Numbered from the stretch's first letter, positions 16,040 to 24,755 are shown. The stretch: 64,000 nt of DNA from Actinacidiphila acidipaludis (GCF_019890725.1 NZ_JAINZZ010000004.1:62001-126000), one strand, 5' to 3'. Translations and numbers: made by a program. Notes: generated by a model not told the origin, from the sequence alone.

Positions 16040-16792
16040 CTACTTCGAGGACTTCGGAGCCGGCGTGGGCGTGGCGCCCACCGTCGAGCCGTAGTCGACG
16101 ACGGCGTCCTTGGCCGGGGCGCTGAGCGTGACGTCCTGCCCCCAGTCGGTCAGCGTCAGCGTGCCCCCGTTGCCGACCCGCTGGTAGCGCAGCGGGTAGG
16201 GCGTGCCCTTGAGGGAGACGTCCATCGAGCCGCCCTTGGAGCCGTCGAGGGCGATCGTCCGGGTGTCGCCGACCTTGCGGTGCTGACCGACCGAGACCGT
16301 GCCGTCCAGCAGGAACAGGTCCTTCAGCAGCAGCTTCTTCTCCGTCAGGCCGCTGAACTGCTGGTAGGCGGGGTCGCCGGAGGGCACCTTGACGTACTTG
16401 CCGTCGAGCCTGGCGGCCGCGGCCTGGCTGTCCTTGTCGCTGCCGCCGTCGCCCCAGAACGACGTGCCCGCCTTCAGGTAGAGGTCCGTGCCGATCCGCA
16501 GCAGCTCGAAGGTGCTGCCCTTGGTGGTGACCTCGCCGGCCCCGCCGTCGTCGCTCAGCCGCATGTCCAGCCGGTAGCTCTGGCCGAGGCTGACGACGGT
16601 GCCGGCCAGGTGGACGGTGTGCGCGGCGGCCGCGGCGGCCTCGGCCCGCTGCTCGATGGTCCGCGCCGGCAGCTTGCCGACGCCGTTGGTGCCCGCGTCC
16701 GGGTCGCCGCCCAGGCCCAGGCAGCCGCCGAGCAGGGTTCCGGCACCGGTCACTGCGAGGGCGGCTGCGAGCGTACGGCGGCCGGAAGTCAC
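16040..16792 (-). CDS. secreted lipoprotein, LppX/LprG-like
   Basis: 250 aa from GTG 16792, with GGAGG about 10 nt upstream. A type II signal peptide has RR near residue 5, a hydrophobic stretch and the lipobox LLGGC with Cys24. The mature part (AAAAAHTVHLAGTV, then FELLRIGTDLYLKAGTSFW, and a closing DWGQDVTLSAPAKDAVVDY) resembles the LppX/LprG clan of actinobacterial lipoproteins, which bind hydrophobic ligands outside the membrane. The end is Pro/Ser/Lys-rich. Confidence 0.75.
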   Translation of the reverse strand: MTSGRRTLAAALAVTGAGTLLGGCLGLGGDPDAGTNGVGKLPARTIEQRAEAAAAAAHTVHLAGTVVSLGQSYRLDMRLSDDGGAGEVTTKGSTFELLRIGTDLYLKAGTSFWGDGGSDKDSQAAAARLDGKYVKVPSGDPAYQQFSGLTEKKLLLKDLFLLDGTVSVGQHRKVGDTRTIALDGSKGGSMDVSLKGTPYPLRYQRVGNGGTLTLTDWGQDVTLSAPAKDAVVDYGSTVGATPTPAPKSSK

Positions 16793-16957
16793 GGGTCTTC
16801 GTCCTCCAGTGGGGGCAGGGTCGGGCCCTGGGGAAGCTACCGCAAGGTACCCCGGCAGAGCACCCCGCGGGGCGCCCAAGATCGGCGCGGAGTAGCCTGG
16901 CGACGGATGTGCGGTGAACCGGAACAGCCGTCCGCCGACCGGTAGGAGGCACCCCTG

Positions 16958-18346
16958 ATGGCCGCAGGCGCCCCCCGGGTCTTCGTCTCGCACCTTTCCG
17001 GCGTGGCCGTCTTCGACCCCAACGGCGACCAGGTCGGCCGGGTCCGCGACGTCGTGGTGATGCTGCGGGTCGGCGGCCGGCCGCCGCGGGTGCTCGGCCT
17101 GGTCGTCGAGGTGGTCGGCCGGCGCCGGATCTTCCTGCCGATGACCCGGGTGACGGGCGTGGAGTCCGGTCAGGTCATCACCACCGGCGTGCTGAACATG
17201 CGGCGCTTCGAGCAGCGGCCGACCGAGACGCTGGTGCTGGGCGAGCTGCTGGACCGCCGGGTGCGCCTGGTGGACACCGAGGCGGGCGAGAGCACCGAGG
17301 GGAACGGCGGCGCCGGGGACGGCGGCGAGGACGGCGAGGAGGTCACCGTGCTCGACGTGTCGATGGTGCAGCTGCCCGCCCGCCGCGACTGGGAGCTCGA
17401 CAAGGTCTTCGTGCGCCGCGGCAAGACCGGCGCCCTGCGCCGCAAGGGCGAGACGCTGACCGTGGACTGGTCGGCGGTGACCGGCTTCCGGCTGGCCGAG
17501 GAGGGCCAGGGCGCGGAGAACCTGGTGGCCACCTTCGAGCAGCTGCGCCCCGCCGACCTGGCGAACGTCCTCCACCACCTGTCCCCCAAGCGCCGCGGGG
17601 AGGTCGCCGCCGCGCTCGACGACGACCGGCTGGCCGACGTCCTGGAGGAGCTCCCGGACGACGACCAGGTGGAGATCCTCAGCAAGCTGAAGGAGGAGCG
17701 GGCCGCCGACGTCCTGGAGGCGATGGACCCGGACGACGCCGCCGACCTGCTGGCCGAGCTCCCCGACGAGGAGCAGGAGCGGCTGCTGGCCCTGATGCAG
17801 CCGCAGGACGCGGCGGGCGTGCGGCGGCTGCTGTCCTACGAGGAGCGCACCGCGGGCGGCCTGATGACCACCGAGCCGATCATCCTGCGCCCGGACGCCA
17901 CGGTCGCCGACGCGCTGGCCCGGATCCGCAACCCCGACCTGTCCCCCGCCCTGGCCGCGCAGGTGTACGTCACGCGGCCGCCGGACGAGACGCCGACCGG
18001 CAAGTACCTGGGCCTGGTGCACTTCCAGCGGCTGCTCCGCGACCCGCCGTTCACCCTGCTCGGCTCGATCGTGGACACGGATCTGCAACCGCTCACCCCC
18101 GAGACCCCTCTTCCTTCCGTGACGAGCTTCCTTGCCACGTACAACATGATCTCGGCCCCGGTGGTGGACGCCGGCGGCTCGCTGCTGGGCGCGGTGACCG
18201 TCGACGACGTGCTCGACCACCTGCTGCCCGAGGACTGGCGGGAGACCGACCTGCACGGCGCCGCCGGGCCGGAGAGCGTGTCCCGTGAGGCGGCCGCTCG
18301 TGACGAGGCGGAGCGCGGGCCGATGGAGACAGCCGATGGCAGCTGA
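16958..18346 (+). CDS. soluble MgtE-N/CBS-domain protein
   Basis: 462 aa without membrane spans. A PRC-barrel-like N-terminus (VAVFDPNGDQVGRVRDVVV, about residues 15-35) is followed by an MgtE N-terminal superhelical domain (RPADLANVLHHLSPKRRGEVAAALDDDRLADVLEELPDDD, about 190-230, in two repeats) and a CBS pair (290-445). The MgtE transmembrane domain is absent, so it is a regulator or sensor, not a channel. It is equivalent to M. tuberculosis Rv1232c. GTAGGAGGC precedes the ATG. The DUF1003 gene overlaps its end by 11 nt. Confidence 0.85.
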   Translation: MAAGAPRVFVSHLSGVAVFDPNGDQVGRVRDVVVMLRVGGRPPRVLGLVVEVVGRRRIFLPMTRVTGVESGQVITTGVLNMRRFEQRPTETLVLGELLDRRVRLVDTEAGESTEGNGGAGDGGEDGEEVTVLDVSMVQLPARRDWELDKVFVRRGKTGALRRKGETLTVDWSAVTGFRLAEEGQGAENLVATFEQLRPADLANVLHHLSPKRRGEVAAALDDDRLADVLEELPDDDQVEILSKLKEERAADVLEAMDPDDAADLLAELPDEEQERLLALMQPQDAAGVRRLLSYEERTAGGLMTTEPIILRPDATVADALARIRNPDLSPALAAQVYVTRPPDETPTGKYLGLVHFQRLLRDPPFTLLGSIVDTDLQPLTPETPLPSVTSFLATYNMISAPVVDAGGSLLGAVTVDDVLDHLLPEDWRETDLHGAAGPESVSREAAARDEAERGPMETADGS

Positions 18347-18932
18347 GGAGCGGGACCGCGCCCGGCACCCCGCCGGGGCCACCGCCACCGGACGCCCGCG
18401 GGTGCGGCTGGACCAGCCGCGCAAGCCGCGGCGCAGCCTGCTGCCCACCTACGACCCGGAGGCGTTCGGCAAGTTCTCCGAGCGGATCGCGCGTTTCCTG
18501 GGCACCGGACGATTCATCGTCTGGATGACCGGGGTCATCGTCGTGTGGCTGCTGTGGAACGTCTTCGCACCGCGCCACCTGCGGTTCGACCCGTACCCGT
18601 TCATCTTCCTGACGCTGATGCTGTCGCTGCAGGCCTCCTACGCGGCGCCGCTGATCCTGCTGGCGCAGAACCGGCAGGACGACCGGGACCGGGTCAACCT
18701 CGAACAGGACCGCAAGCAGAACGAGCGCAGCATCGCCGACACGGAGTACCTGACCCGCGAGGTGGCCGCGCTGCGGGTGAACCTCGGCGAGGTCGCGACC
18801 CGCGACTGGATCCGCTCCGAACTGCAGGATCTGCTCAAGGAGATCGACGGCAGATCCGGTGGCCACTCCGGTGGCCACTCCGGTGGTCACTACGCGGCGC
18901 GCAGTGACGAAGGAGACGGCCGGGCCCGCTGA
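18336..18932 (+). CDS. DUF1003 membrane protein
   Basis: 198 aa. Two membrane spans (about residues 67-83 and 95-115) sit in the DUF1003 core FLGTGRFIVWMTGVIVVWLLWN followed by FDPYPFIFLTLMLSLQAS and APLILLAQNRQDDRDR. A coiled-coil-like segment and a (SGGH)3 tail follow. The family is widespread and may couple to Mg2+ or cyclic-nucleotide signalling, but this is unproven. The start overlaps the upstream stop, with GGAG 7 nt before it, so it is translationally coupled to the MgtE-N protein. It is the counterpart of Rv1234. Confidence 0.85.
   Translation: MAAEERDRARHPAGATATGRPRVRLDQPRKPRRSLLPTYDPEAFGKFSERIARFLGTGRFIVWMTGVIVVWLLWNVFAPRHLRFDPYPFIFLTLMLSLQASYAAPLILLAQNRQDDRDRVNLEQDRKQNERSIADTEYLTREVAALRVNLGEVATRDWIRSELQDLLKEIDGRSGGHSGGHSGGHYAARSDEGDGRAR
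18855..18890 (+). repeat. 12-bp coding tandem repeat
   Basis: Three copies of TCCGGTGGCCAC (one T/C change in the last) encode SGGH three times at the C-terminus of the DUF1003 protein. Confidence 0.8.
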
Positions 18933-18964
18933 TCGCCCGGCGGCCGCCGCCGTACCATCAACGT

Positions 18965-20146
18965 ATGGCTACCTCCACCCCCGCTGGGCCCGCACGGGAA
19001 GTGCCGTCGGGCACGCCGACCGACGACGCGGTACGCGCCGCGCTCGCCACCGTGAACGACCCGGAGATCCACAAGCCGATCACCGAGCTCGGCATGGTGA
19101 AGTCCGTGGACATCGCGGCCGACGGCGCGGTCGACGTGACCGTGTACCTGACCGTCTCCGGCTGCCCGATGCGGGACGAGATCACCGGTCGCGTCAGCAC
19201 GGCGGTGGGGCAGGTCCCCGGAGTCACCTCGGTGCGGGTCGCGCTGGACGTGATGAGCGACGAGCAGCGGCGTGAGCTGACCGCCTCGCTGCGCGGCGGC
19301 CAGGCCGAGCGGGAGATCCCGTTCGCCAAGCCCGGCTCGCTGACGCGGGTGTACGCGGTGGCGTCCGGCAAGGGCGGCGTCGGCAAGTCCTCGGTGACGG
19401 TCAACCTGGCTGCCGCGATGGCCGCCGACGGGCTGAAGGTCGGCGTGGTGGACGCGGACATCTACGGCCACAGCGTGCCGCGCATGCTCGGCGTGGACGG
19501 CCGGCCCACCCAGGTCGAGAACATGATCATGCCGCCGGCCGCGAACGGCGTGAAGGTCATCTCGATCGGCATGTTCACCCCGGGCAACGCGCCGGTGGTG
19601 TGGCGCGGCCCGATGCTGCACCGCGCGCTGCAGCAGTTCCTGGCCGACGTGTACTGGGGCGACCTGGACGTGCTGCTGCTCGACCTGCCGCCCGGCACCG
19701 GCGACATCGCCATCTCGGTCGCCCAGCTCGTGCCGAACGCGGAGATCCTCGTGGTGACCACCCCGCAGCAGGCCGCCGCCGAGGTGGCCGAGCGGGCCGG
19801 CTCGATCGCGGTGCAGACGCACCAGAAGATCGTCGGCGTGGTGGAGAACATGTCGGGCATGCCGTGCCCGCACTGTGACGAGATCGTGGACGTCTTCGGC
19901 ACCGGCGGCGGTGACCGGGTCGCCGAGGGCCTGACCCGCACGACCGGCGCCACCGTGCCGGTGCTCGGCCGGATCCCGATCGACGTGCGGCTGCGCGAGG
20001 GCGGCGACGACGGCCGCCCGGTGGCGGTCTCGCACCCCGACTCCCCCGCGGGCGCCGCGCTGCGCACGATCGCCGGGAAGCTCGGTGGCCGGGCCCGCGG
20101 CCTGGCGGGGATGTCCCTGGGCATCACCCCGCGCAACAAGTTCTGA
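18965..20146 (+). CDS. mrp: Mrp/ApbC-type P-loop ATPase, Fe-S cluster carrier
   Basis: 393 aa. A DUF59/MIP18 domain occupies residues 15-100 (NDPEIHKPITELGMVK). The deviant Walker A SGKGGVGKSS is near 136, LLLDLPPGTGD near 240, and the CPHC cluster-binding pair near 300. Such proteins deliver Fe-S clusters to apo-enzymes. TACCAT ends 6 nt before the ATG and there is no ribosome-binding site, so it is likely leaderless with its own promoter despite the gene being only 32 bp after DUF1003. Counterpart of Rv1229c. Confidence 0.9.
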   Translation: MATSTPAGPAREVPSGTPTDDAVRAALATVNDPEIHKPITELGMVKSVDIAADGAVDVTVYLTVSGCPMRDEITGRVSTAVGQVPGVTSVRVALDVMSDEQRRELTASLRGGQAEREIPFAKPGSLTRVYAVASGKGGVGKSSVTVNLAAAMAADGLKVGVVDADIYGHSVPRMLGVDGRPTQVENMIMPPAANGVKVISIGMFTPGNAPVVWRGPMLHRALQQFLADVYWGDLDVLLLDLPPGTGDIAISVAQLVPNAEILVVTTPQQAAAEVAERAGSIAVQTHQKIVGVVENMSGMPCPHCDEIVDVFGTGGGDRVAEGLTRTTGATVPVLGRIPIDVRLREGGDDGRPVAVSHPDSPAGAALRTIAGKLGGRARGLAGMSLGITPRNKF

Positions 20147-20167
20147 CAGGGCCGCACAGACGCCACA

Positions 20168-20197
20168 GTGCCCCCGCTCCGGCCGGAGCGGGGGCAC
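20168..20197. terminator. perfect 30-bp palindrome, bidirectional terminator
   Basis: 20168-20182 is the exact complement of 20183-20197 (GTGCCCCCGCTCC...). It begins 22 nt after the mrp stop. Its position between convergent genes fits a bidirectional terminator. T-tracts are lacking. Confidence 0.7.
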
Positions 20198-20299
20198 CGC
20201 CGTTACACGGCGTCGTACGCAGTGGCGGGCGGCACGTGCCGGGGCCGCCAGAGGGACGCTGCGGCCGCCGGAGAGCCGCTGTGGCGGCCGGGGGGCCGC

Positions 20300-20914
20300 T
20301 CAGCTCCCGTACTGGGCGATGTCGCGCACCACGCTGAGGGCGAGCCCGTAGGCGGACATGCCGCGCCCGTACGCGCCCAGGTGCACCCCGCGGGCGGCCC
20401 CGGCCATCACCCAGCCGTACTCGGACTCGCGGTAGTGGAAGGGGGTCGGCTCGCCGTCCACGGGGAGGGTGAGCGTCGACCAGCCCGGGCCCGCCAGGTC
20501 GTCGGCGAGCTCCCAGGCGGTGGCGGTCTGCTGGTCCATCCAGTCCTGCCGCAGCGCCCGCTCCATGGTGGCGGGCCAGGTGCACGACAGGAGGCCTGAG
20601 CCGGCCAGCCAGGCCGCGGAGGACACCGAGGTGGCCTCCAGCACGCCCGTGCCGTCGGCGCTGCGGCGTCCGGGCCGGCGGGCGACCGTGACGACCACCG
20701 CGAACCGCTGCCCCTCGGGGTCCGCGGCCTCGGCCTTGAGCGAGGGCTCGTCACCATGCCCTATCGAACCGTGTTCGACGGTGCCGTCGGCGCTCACGCC
20801 CACGGTCCCCAGCCAGCGGCGTCCGGTGAACGCGCTGTCCAGTCCATACCACGGGAAGTCGGCCATCAAGTAGCCGTCGACCGCCCCGTGTGCTGTGCCG
20901 GTCTTCGTCTCCAT
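20300..20914 (-). CDS. conserved streptomycete hypothetical protein
   Basis: 204 aa, soluble. Landmarks are ADFPWYGLDSAFTGRRWLG near residue 18, VSSAAWLAGSGLLSCTWPATMERALRQDWMDQQTATAWELAD near 97-138, and a C-terminal GAYGRGMSAYGLALSVVRDI. I recognise it as conserved at this position between mrp and tatB in streptomycetes; no function is known to me. The start at 20914 is preceded by GGAGGAGG about 12 nt away, better than the ATG at 20950. Confidence 0.75.
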   Translation of the reverse strand: METKTGTAHGAVDGYLMADFPWYGLDSAFTGRRWLGTVGVSADGTVEHGSIGHGDEPSLKAEAADPEGQRFAVVVTVARRPGRRSADGTGVLEATSVSSAAWLAGSGLLSCTWPATMERALRQDWMDQQTATAWELADDLAGPGWSTLTLPVDGEPTPFHYRESEYGWVMAGAARGVHLGAYGRGMSAYGLALSVVRDIAQYGS

Positions 20915-21025
20915 ACGGGTCGCGCCTCCTCCAGTGCCCTCATGGGCCACGCCATCTTGCCCGACCCTGGGAGGGTTCGGGGGCCGAAACGGCGTGGGGT
21001 GACGGCGAACACACGCGCATAGCTC

Positions 21026-21055
21026 ACCCTATGGGGTGAAAAGGGTCCATAGGGT
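21026..21055. promoter_or_regulatory. inverted repeat upstream of the gene at 20300
   Basis: ACCCTATGG (21026-21034) and CCATAGGGT (21047-21055) are exact complements 12 bp apart. A second dyad, TCACCC-TATG-GGGTGA, overlaps the left arm. They lie 110-140 bp before the start at 20914 and 42 bp after the tatB stop, so they could be an operator or a weak tatB terminator. Confidence 0.4.
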
Positions 21056-21096
21056 TGACGTGTGTCGGGGGCGGACCAGCGACGATCGTGTCGCGC

Positions 21097-21537
21097 TCAG
21101 GTCGCGTCGGAGTCGAACGGCGGCGCCTCGCCCGGGTCCAGCTTGTCCCGCTTGGTCAGCCGGTCCGAGGTGCGCGTCGCGGGGGCGGCGGCGCCCGGCT
21201 CCACGCCGTTCACCGCGTCGGTGACCTCCGCCATGTCCTTGCGCAGGTCGAAACTGTTGCGCAGGTCCTTGATCTCGTTGAGGCCGTACTCGTCGTTGTC
21301 GCTCATCAGGTTCTTCTTGATGAACGTCTTCGGGTTGAGGTCCTCGAACTCGAAGTCCTTGAACTCCGGTCCCAGCTCCCGGCGGATGTCCTCCTTGGCG
21401 CTGTCGGAGAACGCCCGCACCTTCCGGATGAAGGCCATCGTGTCCTGGATGACCTTCGGCAGCTTGTCCGGGCCGAAAACGAGAACGGCAAGGACGACGA
21501 GTGCGACCAGCTCCAGCGGGCCTATGTCGAAGAACAC
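21097..21537 (-). CDS. tatB: TatB, Sec-independent translocase subunit
   Basis: 146 aa. The N-terminal span and hinge MFFDIGPLELVALVVLAVLVFGPDKLPK is the TatB/TatA signature, with the acidic residue at position 8 typical of TatB. An amphipathic helix and a long charged tail follow. With TatC it binds twin-arginine signal peptides; tatA and tatC are not in the window. It lies 133 bp downstream of the anti-sigma gene on the same strand, as in other actinobacteria, but without the htrA-type protease gene usually found between. Confidence 0.9.
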   Translation of the reverse strand: MFFDIGPLELVALVVLAVLVFGPDKLPKVIQDTMAFIRKVRAFSDSAKEDIRRELGPEFKDFEFEDLNPKTFIKKNLMSDNDEYGLNEIKDLRNSFDLRKDMAEVTDAVNGVEPGAAAPATRTSDRLTKRDKLDPGEAPPFDSDAT

Positions 21538-21670
21538 CTTGCAGCTCCTTGAGACGTCCTCAGCCGGGTGGGCAGGGTCCGGCGGACATTACGGTACCTG
21601 CCCCCACGGGGCACGCGGGAGTGGGTGAGGCCAACAGTATGCCGACCGGGGGTGAATCGTGGTCCGCGGC

Positions 21671-22537
21671 TCAGTGCAGAACGACGGAGGACTGCGACGT
21701 CAGCGGCACGGACGTGGCCGAGGCCGCCGCGGACGCGGCCACCACCGGGGCGCGCCGCAGCCGCTCGTCACGGGCGTCCAGGACGCCGCGCGGGGTCACC
21801 CCGCGGGTGTCGCTGACCGCGCTCGTGTCGGCGCTCAGCGGGCTGACCGCCGGTCCGTCGTCCGGCCGGGCACCGCCGTCGACGGCCGCCTCCATGGGCA
21901 GCGCCGAGCCGATGGCGATGGCCGCCAGCGAGAACGCGCCGGCCGCCGCGAAGGCGAGCCTGCGTCCACGCGACGCCGCCGCCGTGACCGAACCCGGGGA
22001 CGAACTCTCGTCCGGGTCCGGTACGACGGGGCTGACGGCCCTGGCCGGCTGGTGGATGCGGAAGCCGCGCGACCGTGAGCCGACGGGCGCGGCCAGGTCG
22101 CGGCCAGGACCGAGATAGGAGAACTCACCGCGCCGCCCGGAGCCGAACACACCGGACCCCAGCAGGCCGCCGTCGAACGGTCCGCGGCGGTCCTCGGTGG
22201 CCGGGGGCATGCCGCGGTCACCGGGCAGGTCACGGGAGCCGTCGCCGTCGCCCGGGCCGTCGCCACCCATGCCGGGCAGGCCCTGCAGACGGGCCAGCAG
22301 CCCGGCCGATATGGCAGGCAGTTCCGAGGCCGCGACGACGCTCTTCAGCCGCCGCTGCTCGGCGGCGGCCGCCTTGCACTGCGGGCAGGTCGCCAGATGG
22401 GCGAGTACCCGGTCCCGGCTGTCGTCGGTGAGTTCGCCGTCGACGAACGCCGACAGCCGGTCTCCAAGGTGCTGCTCGGCGGGCGCGGAACGCTGGTCGC
22501 GTTGGGGACGCTGCTCGCCGGAAGCGTTGCTGCTCAC
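21671..22537 (-). CDS. zinc-binding anti-sigma factor
   Basis: 288 aa from GTG 22537, overlapping the sigma-factor stop by 4 nt (GTGA). The N-terminus is a zf-HC2/ZAS domain: [31 protein letters not shown], with the HxxxCxxC zinc motif near residues 46-53. A glycine-rich linker leads to one hydrophobic span ([19 protein letters not shown], near 215) and an outer C-terminal region. It should hold the adjacent ECF sigma factor at the membrane or in the cytoplasm until a cell-envelope or redox signal. Equivalent to RseA (Rv1222). Confidence 0.87.
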   Translation of the reverse strand: MSSNASGEQRPQRDQRSAPAEQHLGDRLSAFVDGELTDDSRDRVLAHLATCPQCKAAAAEQRRLKSVVAASELPAISAGLLARLQGLPGMGGDGPGDGDGSRDLPGDRGMPPATEDRRGPFDGGLLGSGVFGSGRRGEFSYLGPGRDLAAPVGSRSRGFRIHQPARAVSPVVPDPDESSSPGSVTAAASRGRRLAFAAAGAFSLAAIAIGSALPMEAAVDGGARPDDGPAVSPLSADTSAVSDTRGVTPRGVLDARDERLRRAPVVAASAAASATSVPLTSQSSVVLH

Positions 22538-23316
22538 GCTCTCCCGCCCTCCAGGCCAGGTTTCGGTGCGGCGGCAGCGAGCGCGGGATCCTGCTGAGCG
22601 GTAGCGGGAGCCCGGTGCTCCAGCGCCTTCCGGAGGTGCGAGCGGCCGCGGTGGATGCGGCTGCGCACCGTGCCGAGCTTCACGCCGAGGGTGGCGGCGA
22701 TCTCCTCGTACGACAGCCCCTCGATGTCGCAGAGCACCACGGCGGCACGGAACTCCGGTGCGAGGGTGTCCAGCGCCTGCTGGACGTCCGCGTCGAAGTG
22801 GGTGTCGTTGAAGTGCTGCGCGGGGGACGGCTCGCGGCTGGGCAGCCGCTCCGCCGCGTCGTCGCCGAGGGCGTCGAACCGGATGCGCTGGCGGCGCCGC
22901 ACCATGTCCAGGAACAGGTTGGTGGTGATGCGGTGCAGCCAGCCCTCGAACGTGCCGGGCGTGTAGGTGGACAGGGAGCGGAAGACCCGCACGAAGACCT
23001 CCTGGGTGAGGTCCTCCGCGTCGTGCTGGTTGCCGGTCAGGCGGTAGGCCAGCCGGTACACCCGGGCACTGTGCGTACTGACGATCTCCTCCCAGGAGGG
23101 AGGTGTCCACGACGGGGCGTCGCCGTCGGCGAAGGTCGCGGTGGCGGGGTTCGCGTCGGCGGGGACGGTGTCGCGTGAACGTGTGTCATCAGCGGTGTTG
23201 GTCACGGATTCGGGCTGTCCGGCCGACCTGCGGAAGCGTGAGAACACTCCCCGGTCACCGGCCGCAGCCGCACCTCCCCTGTCGGCTCTGGTGGTCTCCA
23301 GTAGAGCCCCTACCAT
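22534..23316 (-). CDS. ECF RNA polymerase sigma factor (SigE-like)
   Basis: 260 aa. Region 2 is [26 protein letters not shown] and region 4 is [40 protein letters not shown], both nearly identical to M. tuberculosis SigE (Rv1221). It directs transcription of envelope-stress genes. The start [15 protein letters not shown] is placed at 23316 because GAGGTGG precedes it by 3-5 nt and homologues begin there. Its 3' end overlaps the anti-sigma gene, and an O-methyltransferase is divergent. Confidence 0.9.
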   Translation of the reverse strand: MVGALLETTRADRGGAAAAGDRGVFSRFRRSAGQPESVTNTADDTRSRDTVPADANPATATFADGDAPSWTPPSWEEIVSTHSARVYRLAYRLTGNQHDAEDLTQEVFVRVFRSLSTYTPGTFEGWLHRITTNLFLDMVRRRQRIRFDALGDDAAERLPSREPSPAQHFNDTHFDADVQQALDTLAPEFRAAVVLCDIEGLSYEEIAATLGVKLGTVRSRIHRGRSHLRKALEHRAPATAQQDPALAAAAPKPGLEGGRA

Positions 23317-23525
23317 ATCCACCTCGCCCGTTAGCTCCGGATAAATGCGCTGTTGCCAAGGGGCGGGAACCTGGCTGCTCTCCCGCCCAGTGCCTTCGCT
23401 GTCACTAACGCACAGTCCCATCTGCGGGTTCCCCACCCCAGCGGATACAGTCGCCCGGGCGGAGCACAACAGCGCGCCGAACCGGGACCGGCCCGGGACC
23501 GCGCACGGGCGACGGGGAGAGGGCC

Positions 23526-24167
23526 ATTAGCGGGAACCGGCAGGCGAGCTGGGCTTTCGCCGACGCGTTCGTCGCCGAGGACGATGCCCTGGTACGCGCC
23601 CGCGCCCGCTCGCACGCCGAGGGGCTGCGGCCGGTCTCGCCCGGCACGGGCGCGGCGCTGCGGCTGCTCGCGGCGGCCGGCGGCGCGAAGGCCGCGGTGG
23701 AGATCGGCACGGGTGCCGGGGTCTCCGGCATCCACCTGCTGCGCGGCATGCGGCGGGACGGCGTGCTGACCACGGTGGACACCGAGCCGGACCGCCAGCA
23801 ACTGGCCCGCGAGGCGTACCGGGAGGCGGGTTTCGCCGCCAACCGCTCCCGTTTCATCTGCGGCAGCGCCCTGGACGTGCTGCCGCGCCTCACCGACGGC
23901 GGCTACGACCTGGTGTTCTGCGACGCCGACCGCCGCGAGTACCTGGACTATCTGGACGAGGCGATGCGGCTGCTGCGGCCGGGCGGGGTGGTCTGCTTCG
24001 AGGGCGCCTTCGGCCGGGGCCGGGCGCTGGACGCGGCCCACCACGACGACGAGGCGCTGCGGCTGCGCGAGCTGATGCGCGTCGTCCGCGACAGCCCCCA
24101 CCTGGCCCCCGTCCTCCTCCCCACCGACGACGGCCTGCTCTGCGCGGTCCGCGCCCTCGGCACGTAG
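23526..24167 (+). CDS. class I SAM-dependent O-methyltransferase, probable ATT start
   Basis: 213 aa of the catechol O-methyltransferase-like family: [15 protein letters not shown] (SAM motif I, about residues 57-71), [41 protein letters not shown]. Equivalent to Rv1220c, beside the sigma factor. The conserved N-terminus [19 protein letters not shown] begins after an ATT codon at 23526, which has GGAGAGG 5 nt upstream. From the upstream stop (23406) to that point the frame has no ATG, GTG, TTG or CTG. The first standard start, GTG 23697, would delete the N-terminal helices. Confidence 0.8.
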   Translation: MSGNRQASWAFADAFVAEDDALVRARARSHAEGLRPVSPGTGAALRLLAAAGGAKAAVEIGTGAGVSGIHLLRGMRRDGVLTTVDTEPDRQQLAREAYREAGFAANRSRFICGSALDVLPRLTDGGYDLVFCDADRREYLDYLDEAMRLLRPGGVVCFEGAFGRGRALDAAHHDDEALRLRELMRVVRDSPHLAPVLLPTDDGLLCAVRALGT

Positions 24168-24230
24168 GCCTCTCGGGCGAAGGGCGCGTCGGCACCGGGT
24201 CCGAGCGCCCGCAGGCGAGAGGCCGGACGC

Positions 24231-24270
24231 AAAAGCCGCGGCCACGCACACCTGGGTGCGTGGCCGCGGC
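24231..24270 (-). terminator. intrinsic terminator of the DUF3117 gene
   Basis: A 15-bp perfect stem (24235-24249 with 24256-24270) and a 6-nt loop. Read on the minus strand it is followed by TTTTGCG, a classic U-tract, 21 nt after the DUF3117 stop. A looser outer pair (24167-24175 with 24216-24224) lies at the O-methyltransferase end. Confidence 0.88.
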
Positions 24271-24290
24271 CGGGTCTGGGACAGCTGGTC

Positions 24291-24458
24291 TCAGGCGATG
24301 GCCTTCTTCAGCGCATCGCCGAGGGCATCCGCCTCGTCCGGGGTCAGCTCGACGACAAGCCGCCCGCCGCCCTCCAGCGGAACGCGCATGATGATGCTCC
24401 GCCCCTCCTTGGTCACCTCGAGCGGGCCGTCACCCGTCCGCGGCTTCATGGCCGCCAT
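24291..24458 (-). CDS. DUF3117 family protein (Rv1211-like)
   Basis: 55 aa, MAAMKPRTGDGPLEVTKEG then MRVPLEGGGRLVVELTPDEADALGDALKK. This is almost the sequence I remember for M. tuberculosis Rv1211, which has been described as calmodulin-like, although no EF-hand is evident to me here. AGGAAGGGG precedes the ATG. An upstream in-frame ATG at 24497 would add 13 non-conserved residues. It is flanked by its own terminator and sits beside the sigma-factor cluster. Confidence 0.9.
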   Translation of the reverse strand: MAAMKPRTGDGPLEVTKEGRSIIMRVPLEGGGRLVVELTPDEADALGDALKKAIA

Positions 24459-24648
24459 GCTCGTTCCCCTTCCTGAAACCAGCTCGGACTCGAACACATT
24501 GGTTCTCGGCCATTATCCCGCATCTTCCGACCCGATGACCAATAGCGATGTGAGGACGTTCACCGCCCGGCGTGCGCATATCCGGCCATTTCGCTGGGCG
24601 GGCGGGGATTGTGGGGTTTGCCCGGCCGCCGGGTCTGCCCGGAATGTT

Positions 24649-24660
24649 TGACGTACGTCA
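24649..24660 (+). promoter_or_regulatory. 12-bp palindrome overlapping a -35-like TTGACG
   Basis: TGACGTACGTCA is a perfect palindrome. The TTGACG at 24648-24653 inside it could be a -35 box. It lies 111 bp before the enoyl-CoA hydratase start, a plausible operator for a TetR- or GntR-type repressor of fatty-acid catabolism. Confidence 0.45.
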
Positions 24661-24728
24661 CATGTCCGCCCACGGCAATGTCCGGCATTCTGACCACCAC
24701 ATGACCGCGCACGTCAGTGCGCCATCAT

Positions 24729-24755
24729 GACCGCGACGACCGCGACGACCGCGAC
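24729..24755 (+). repeat. 9-bp tandem repeat before the enoyl-CoA hydratase
   Basis: Three perfect copies of GACCGCGAC directly upstream of the GAAGGGG ribosome-binding site. Confidence 0.75.

Noticed and set aside
16958..18346. Full MgtE magnesium transporter
   Set aside because: PRC-barrel, MgtE-N and CBS domains are present but there is no transmembrane domain, so it cannot be a channel by itself.
23317..23525. Self-recognised ECF promoter (GGAAC...GTT) upstream of the sigma factor
   Set aside because: A GGGAACC occurs on the plus strand near 23366 but no matching -10 with proper spacing was found, and its orientation points to the methyltransferase rather than the sigma gene.
24493..24506. 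GAAC-N6-GTTC near the DUF3117 promoter as an SOS box
   Set aside because: Spacing is 6 rather than 4 bp.
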